Part shown: one piece after another, positions 52,801 to 61,800 of the stretch | Layout: the number at the start of each line of letters is the position of its first letter | How positions within the stretch are numbered: position 1 is the first letter of the stretch | Assembly: GCA_038373865.1 (NCBI GenBank) | Contig: JAXGGA010001666.1 | Span: 1-64,000 of the forward strand | DNA length: 64,000 nucleotides | Direction: 5' to 3' | Source of the DNA: Uloborus plumipes | Taxonomy: Eukaryota; Arthropoda; Arachnida; Araneae; Uloboridae | Program-made: the position numbers and the translations under genes | Notes under the pieces: model-generated | Told to the model about the DNA's origin: nothing | Databases searched by the model: none | What the model saw: only the letters and a program-made list of their open reading frames with translations

Positions 52801-55800
52801 AAACAGCTGAAAACTTTCAATGATTTGAAATTTTTAACTGTTGCCAATTTCTTTTGACTAACAAATAAAATGTTTGCAATTAATCTAAACAAGGCTTTTG
52901 TAATGATTTCCAATTTCGCTCATTGATTCTGCATTTGCAGGGTTATTACAATAATTGGGAAATTGGTGCTGTTTCCAATTATTCGGGCGAGTACGTATTT
53001 TATTTTGTAACTGGAATTCATAAGATAGATAAAAAGAAGAAAGTTTCGTGACGGCCACGACAGCTAGTATTTTTTAATTATTGTTATTTAATACAATGTT
53101 ATTGTTTTCTGAACTGGATTTTGTGGACTCACTGATTTTTTTCGAAACATCGAATGCAAAAACTACTCAACATTTATTTTAGGGGTGAGTAAAATATAAC
53201 TTTTTTTGGGGGAGAGGGAGCAGGCCCGCTATTTAGGGGCGGCATGGGGGGTCAATTGCCCCCCTGACTTTGAGAAATCAATGTATTTACATATAAGTGG
53301 GTGTGCTATTTGTTCTTTTCCGGTGAAATTGTATTGTGTTTTTACCCTTTGCCCCCCTTCCCTGGAAAAACTTGAAATGACGTCCCTGGGGGGAGGGGGG
53401 GAGGATTTTGCGATTACAATACTTTTTTTTTTGTAAGAGGAAGTAAGAAAGAAAAAAAGCAGTTTGCAGCCAATGTAATAAATAACAAAAAAAAAAAAAG
53501 GCAAATGTCAAAGTATGTCGGCAAAGCAATTATAAAGTATTACAACACAGCAGGAGGAAAACAAAACAAGATTTTAATTAAAAGAATGCGTTATTTTTCT
53601 CACAGAGAACCTGTTGCAGCTCCAATTATTGAAAACTATAAGAAGGAAATTTTATCAAAACGTTCCTCAAGGGAAATCATTTTCATAAAATAAATTCCCA
53701 ATGAAAACATTTCGCAATTATCGTTGACAGAGATGTAATTAAAATTAGGAGCCAGTTCTCGGTTCACGAACTGTTTAGGAGATTTCTAATTACTGTGGAG
53801 GTGTTTAGTGACCAATTATGAGAAATTTAATGAACGAAGGGAAACTTGGCGCTGCAGTCCCTTTTGATGTAAGACTTGGAATCTGAGAATATTTAACACG
53901 TGTAAGTACTGTTTTGCAAAACTCAAAAAAGTTTGCAATCTAATAGGGCAATATTATTTATTTCGTAGTAAACAATGTGGAGAAAAATAGTGGCCGTTCC
54001 ACAAGGAGGATAATATTTCATTTATATATATACACTGCTCGACATTGAAAATGCAACACCAAGAAGGAGTGGTCAGAAATTCATGCAAATTTTACCGTAG
54101 ACGCACGTCACTGAGTTATGCAAATGATATGAAATGCGCAGCTCTCCGACGCACGTGAAGTAAGATATAAGAGAATGAAGTTGAAAAGTGGGCTATGTTC
54201 ATGTTGGTTTTTCTGCCAGACTAATTATCGGAGAAATTTGGTTTTTGTCTCGAAGGATACGTGTGATAGGAGGAAATGCCACGCCGTCCTCAACGAAGAC
54301 ACTTCCAGCATATAGACGACTTTACAAGGGGTATGGTGATCGGACTGAGAAGGGGAGGTTGGTCCATACGTCAAATTGCAGCTGATACCCACATGGATGC
54401 AAGCACTGTGCATCGGCTGTGTCGGAGATGGTTGGAAAGAGGAAATGTAGCCACATTGAGGGGTGCAGGTGCAGCCAGAGTGACGTCAGACCGCTTGGAT
54501 CGACGGATTCACCGACAAGCTGTGGCGGACCCGCAAGTCACTTGTACGTCGATTCTGCAGCACGTGCAAGGTACCCTGGATGTTCCTGTGTCGACCAGAA
54601 CCATTTTCCGTCGACTGGTTGCACGTGGCCTGCAATCACGGCGCCCGCTAAGAAGACTGCCATTGACCTCACAGCACAGACTCCAACGTTTGGAATGGTG
54701 CCGGACCAGAGCGACGTGGATGGCAGAATGGCAAACCGTAGTGTTCTCAGATGAATCCCGCTTCTGTTTGTCCAGCGATAGTCATCGCATACGTGTGTGG
54801 CGTCGACGTGGAGAAAGATCGAATCCGGCAGTAACTGTGGAACGCCCCACAGCGCGACAACGTGGTATAATGGTTTGGGGCGCTATTGCATACAATTCCG
54901 TATCACCTCTAGTTCGTATTCGGGGCACTATGACGGCCCAACGATATGTAGATAATGTACTGCGACCGGTGGCAATCCCCTACCTTCAGTGTCTGCCAAA
55001 TGCAATTTTTCAACAGGATAACGCCCGGCCTCACAGTGCTCGAATCAGCCAACATGCTCTACGAGGTGTACAGATGCTTTCCTGGCCACCATACTCTCCT
55101 GACTTGTCACCAATCGAACATGTGTGGGACGTGATTGGACGCCGTTTGCAGAACCTGTCACTGCCTCGTTCAAAGGACGAACTGTGGCAAATGGTTGAAA
55201 GGGAATGGAGTGCCATCCCTCAGGACACCATCCGCAGGCTTATTGACTCCATGCCTAGACGTGTTTCTTCCTGCATCGCTGTCCGCGGTGGTCCTACTTC
55301 TTACTGAGCCGACGCCGTCCTCGCTCTAAATTTTGCTTATTTATTTTGAAATAAATATCACTTATTGTTCCATGCTGTTTCTGTCTTCTTACCAAATTTC
55401 ATCAATTTCTGACCACTCCTTCTTGGTGTTGCATTTTCAATGTCGAGCAGTGTATAATATAGGATAATGTTTCATTTAGAATTAGGAAGTGTTGAAAAAC
55501 GGATAACAAAGACTTTTGCTCATTAACGGGGAAATGTTGAGGTGTAGAAATGCAGGTCTTTCAGCAACATTTTAAAGCTTGAACACAGAGAGATGACGTG
55601 TGACCTTGAGATGGACTGCTTCATTTTAAAATTGGTAGGATCCGCGAGAGCATGCATTTTTACTTCGTTCATTTTTGTTTTTTGGGCCTGAGTGATCTCT
55701 CTGATGCTACCTATAATAAAATGAAGCGGTCCGTTTTCGTACCAAGGTCAGCTGTCATCTCTTCGTGGTCAAGCTTTACCTCTTTATGGCAGCTCAAAAA

Positions 55801-58800
55801 CAGGCATGACTCAAAATCGCTAATGATATTTTTGAAAGGAGTAAGCGACATGCTTTGAAAATTGTATTTTATTTTGAAAAGAAGTGCAAGCGGTATTGAT
55901 CAATAGTAAAATACTTACTTGGGAGTCATGATAATTTGGGTAAGAGCAACAAAAATCCACACAAGGAAAGCGCATGATGTATTTGATCTGAAAACTGTGT
56001 CTCGAATTTGATGGAACTGTAAAAAGAAATTTCACAAGTTCAAATTTTGTGAAGAAAATCATAGGAAGATAAACAATGACTCAAATGAACAAAAACTTGT
56101 AATATAACTAGACAAAATTTGAAAGTCAGGTAATTTGTGTCTAAAATAGATTAAAATTCACTTCGGTTTTGATAAAACTTTAGCGCACGAGTAAAAACTA
56201 CCTCACTAGATAAGAGAAGAACATAGTGGAAGATTAGCAGCTGTGAATTATTGATTTTGTTGTAAGATATACACCAGAAAGGAGATTGCATAAGTATATC
56301 CCAGTGAGTTTAAGAAACTTTATATTTTTCCATAGCAATAGAGAAACTGTAAAAAATGTTCTTTGATTTTGCAGACACAGTAATGCATTATAAACATATC
56401 AAAAATGATACTTGAGAAAATGTTCATATTATTAGCCTTTCTGGAAACATTCATTAAAAGAAAGGTATATAAAAGAGATTTGTAACTTTGAGTTAAGAAA
56501 TTAATCTCTGAAGAAAAAATAAGTTATGAGAATAAAATTCACTAAAAGAGAAAAACTTTTCGAAATATGGATAGAAAAGAACAAAATAGGTGCGGAAGGA
56601 ATTTGATTTTTTTCTCGAAAATAAGTTAGGTTTTTTAAAGGAAGAATATTGTTTTTTTTTCTTTGTCCTAAGTTTTGAATAGTTTTGTTTAACATGAACT
56701 ATGCCAAAACTAAAATATTCTACGTTAAGCAATAAGTTTAGTTCTGATAAGAACAACTGTAAAATAACAATGCGATTTGAAACTAATCTTTAGATGAAGA
56801 ATGGGTATCATGACATTCGCTTCAATCGTCGTTTAATGGTGGAATCTCGTGAGGAAAAAAAAAAAAAAGCAAGCGAGCTTAAAAAATTAAAAGGGGTCAA
56901 GTTCTGTTTATGTTTGAATTTAATTTTTATTACAAAATCGTGGACAAACGAAATTTCAACAAAGTCGGCTTAAAAGATATAAAAACAAAATAAAGTAATT
57001 TTTGATTAAATTTTAAAATTTGACCTTAGGAGTGCAATATCCTGCTTTTCAGACTGCATTGAATAAAATTTCATTACTGTGTGTGAAATGTATTCGATGT
57101 ATATTACCTTTCATGAGAACAGAAAGCTAATTTCTAAATTTCATTCTAAACTGGCTGCCAGGGCAGCTAGATTAGCTTCCTGCGGCATGTTGATGCATAA
57201 CGTCCTCCCTCTCTAACTTTTACCTCATTCTGAAGTTATATTATTTGATAGAATTTAATGTTCATTCGATTTCAAGACATACCACGCACGTGGCCCGGCG
57301 TTGCACGGGCACTTCGTGCCCTGAAAGTAGTGAGGAAAATTTCAAGAAACTACTCCCCGCCAAGGCGGCTCGCTAACAGGCGCTTCACGCCTTTACTTTT
57401 TTCCTATATAAAAAAAATCATTCGAATTATTGAGATGCTTCACGCCTTCAAGATGGTGAGGAAAGTTTCAGTAAGTTCAGCTCGCTCAAAGGAAAAAAGC
57501 AGACATAGATACTCAGTTTTTAATATAAGTAGATGGCTCTTCAACAAATGAATGTTTCAAAATATTACCAGTAGCTAGCGATAAAAATTCTACGTAAGTG
57601 GCCCGCTTATGAGTTTCGTGTTTGATTTAGTTAAGCCTTCATTCAAAATTCTCATTATCATTGTTATTACTGTTTCATAGCAACGACGGTTTGCAAAGAA
57701 TGGATTTCATATTTAATCATTTATTAGGCTTAATCGCTTTAAACTTGACTACTTATTAATTGATATCTTCGCTAATTAAAATCGTATAATTATATAATTG
57801 AAACTAATGAAGCCTGAAAAATTACCTATCTATCGGTACCTGGTTCGACTTTCAGTTCATTGGCGTTCAGGAGAAAGAAGCGTGACATAGAAAGATAAGA
57901 AAGATAGAGAAAGAAAGTATAGAAAGAAAGATAGTTAGAAAGATACTCAGTTTTTAATATAAGTAGACTAGCTGCCAGGGCAGCTAGATTAGCTTCCTGC
58001 GGCATGTTGATGCATAACGTCTCCCCTCTCTAACTTTTACATCATTCTGAAGTTATATTATTGATATAATTTAATGTTCATTCGATTTTAAGACATACCA
58101 CGCACGTGGCCCGGCGTTGCACGGGCACTTCGTGCCCTGAAAGTAGTGAGAAAAAAAATTTAAAGAAACTACTCCCCGCCAAGGCGGCTCGCTTACAGGC
58201 GCTTCACGCCTTTACTTTTTTCCTATATAAAAAAAATCATTCGAATTATTGAGATGCTTCACGCCTTCAAGATGGTGAGGAAAGTTTCAGTAAGTTCAGC
58301 TCGCTCAAAGGAAAAAAGCAGACATAGATACTCAGTTTTTAATATAAGTAGATGGCTCTTCAACAAATAAATGTTTCAAAATATTACCAGTAGCTAGCGA
58401 TAAAAATTCTACGTAAGTGGCCCGCTTATGAGTTCCGTGTTTGATTTAGTTAAGCCTTCATTCAAAATTCTCATTATCATTGTTATTTCTGTTTCATAGC
58501 AACGACGGTTTGCAAGAATGGATTTCATATTTAATCATTTATTAGGCTTAATCGCTTTAAACTTGACTACTTATTAATTGATATCTTCGCTAATTAAAAT
58601 CGTATAATTATATCAATTGAAACTAATGAAGCCTGAAAAATTACCTATCTATCGGTACCTGGTTCGACTTTCAGGTCATTGGCGTTCAGGAGAAAGAAGC
58701 GTGACATAGAAAGAAAGATAGTTAGAAAGATAGTTAGAAAGAAAGATAGTTAGAAAGATACTCAGTTTTTAATATAAGTAGATATTAAAAAAAAATAAAA

Positions 58801-61800
58801 AGAAAAACTACAACTAATATTATTTCATAATGTAATTGTCAACTTTTATGATTGCGGAAATTTTTTTTTCGGAAAGTTATGTTATATAGTTGTGCCACGG
58901 ATAAATGGAGAATAAACTGGAAGTGGAAACAGAACACATCCTTTTATAATAGATGGGATCAGTGAGAACGTGCGAGCAGTAAAAGCGTTACTGCTTGCAT
59001 GTTCTTAAAAATCCTATTTGTTAAAAAAACGGATTGTTCTGTTTCCGCTTTCAGTTCATCCACCATCTTTCCGTATTACAACTTATGCACAGGCAAATCA
59101 TCATACCAACTTCAAAAATCAACATGAGAGCGACATTTAAAGAAATATATGTTTTATTGTGCTGTTTATTAAATCGTAAAAACTATAGAACAAGAGCGTA
59201 ATTTTCCAACGTCTCGAACTTGAGACAGAAAACTTATTTCCTCCGAGACTTACTCCACTTACTGTTCAGAGGCTCGATTGCTTTTTGGGGAAGAAAGATT
59301 AATTTTCGTCATTATTCAGCCTCCCTTAATTACAAAAGCCAACCAACCTTGCGAATATTCCATCGATTTTCAGGTTTACCTTCACTGCAGAAGGAAAAAC
59401 TTACATATTTCTGAAGGAGCGGAACTAAACGTTAATTAAATGATTTCATTCATTCGAACCAATTATATAACTTTTGATTTCTGATCATTTGTTGAAGCGT
59501 ATAATTTTCGGGTTAACTTTTAGTGAAATTAAATTTTCCCCCGCTTTCCTTGAGTAAATTTTTTTTTCTCTTATTTTAATGTACGTACAAACTTTAGTGG
59601 ATGACTTATTTTATATAGTACATAAAACTATATTTTATATAAATATAAACTCTTTAAAGCTAATAAGAAAGAGTAAGGAAAAAAATATGTGTGTACATAT
59701 GCTCTCGTTAGAAGTTTGGCTTTTTAGCATTATATATTTCTTAATTATTTAAAATCGGTATGATTTTGTAGTTCAGACGAGACCATAACATACAATGCAA
59801 AGAAGATTATATATGCCATGAACAAGACTTGAAATAGTTTTTAACTAAAGCTCTAATCCAGAAAAAACTTTCTAAAAATACCCATTTTTAACAAATCGGT
59901 TTCATTTTGAATAGTTAAAGATTTTAACTTCCACAAAGTTAGTCCAAAACATTTTATGTTTTGTATTATTTTTGCAGATAATTTTAGTTCTTGCTTGTCA
60001 CGATACGTCGTATTTCATGGCCATAGGCTCAATTTAGATGCATATTTTGCCAGGAACCGTTCGTTCGTTTCAAGAAACCTTTACACAGACTTATGTGATA
60101 GTTCAAAACCCAGGTAGCACAAATAACCTTTAAACGTTTTATAAACGTTTTTAAACGGTTGTTACAACGTTAATAATCATTTTACAACCTTTAAAAAACA
60201 AAGTGTGCTACTTGGGAAATGATACCTTTAACTTTTGAAACCTAACAAGATACAAAACATTTCGCGAAAAGAAATCTAATTATTTTTTTAATAATGCAGA
60301 TGCGAGACCAGATGCTTGAAGTCAACATGCCAGCTCTGCACTTGGAAATCTTAATGATTCTTAGAGCTAAGTACGACGGCCATTAATCGATGTATGTGAA
60401 CATGACAAATGCTTTCTCCCAGGAGGAGTCCGAGACGATTTTCTCAAGTAATCCGAAAGAAAAATAAATAATACAGAAATACTTCCCTTTCACCTTTCTC
60501 GCTGACGGAAGAATTTCTCTACTTCTAATTGATAGGGGAATGGAAAACTAAAATCGTTTTCAGCACTTATTATAAAACAGGGTGAGCAAAAATGATGAAC
60601 ACGATTTCGAAAAATCATATTTTTGAAATAACTGCACATTATGCAGCAAGTGATACATAAATTTAAAGATAAATATACTGCTTTACTACGGATGAGATGG
60701 AAGGACTGACATCCGGTTTACGGGACGCATCTATTACTTTTTAGGAATGCCAACTTTTGCAGATGTGTATGAACCTTAAACGCAACACGCACATCAAATT
60801 TTTATTTTCCCTCTCATTTAGATAGACTCGTCTTATCTGGACGTTTGCCAATTCCATAGCTACCGTGGGCAGACTGTTCCTAGCTTATTTTCCTATAAAG
60901 TTCAATTTCGAAAATGTGCAATGTGAGATCACATTGTGCAAAATGTTCAATTTCAAACGCTCTATGTTAAAGCCTTTTGTTACATGGCATATTCTAACTT
61001 GTGATCCAGTTCGTTCCACGCATTTTAGAGTATGATACTGTCAAGGCTTTCCAATGTTGCATGAATGCATTCTTGAAGATTTTGTAGTATTTTCCGCATC
61101 GGAAGTTGATAAACAGTGCCTTTGATGTAACCGCATAAAAAGAAATATCATGAGATGTGGAAGTGTGTAATATAATATTAGATTGCTTAGTGTAATGTGA
61201 GGAGTAGTTTCGAAAACATGATTTTTTTTTAAAACTAGAATCCATCGTTTGTTCTTATCCTGTATTAAGAATAACTTATTTAGTCTGTAATATTTCTGAT
61301 ACTTGTAATAATTTGAGATTTTGTAGATTACGTAAGTTCTTCCTATCTGTAAACTTTCTGATATGCCCACAATTCATGGCATAAACTAAAAAATTTGTCG
61401 TGACCGAGTCAGTAAAAGTCTTTTTTTTTTCAAAACTCAATCCGTGAGCGAAATTTTACTGCTAAAATGCATGTATTCAATCGTTGATGGTGAAATTACG
61501 TCATTTTTGAAGTGGTAAAGTTTTTACTATGTAATAGAAAAGATACAACACTAAAGAAGTTGCAAGTATTTTACAGCTTGAAACACTTATGAAACTGAAA
61601 TTGTTTCGGTGATGATTACGGTTAAAACATGAATTTAATATTCTGTTAATTTGTGAATTGAAAAGTTAAACGTCGATAACTCAAACACCCCAAAGGAACA
61701 CGAAAATATGTTGAGCTAAGTGGATTTCAATTTATCGAGGCATTTCATAATTTCAATTCTTAAGGAATTTTCTGAATTGCCTTATTTATGGCCACTTAGC

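Noticed and set aside
51690..53070. Canonical Helitron with TC...CTAG ends
   Set aside because: The right end does read CTAG followed by T, but the upstream stem is only four base pairs and a 5' TC start next to A is not evident; kept as a repeat of uncertain class.
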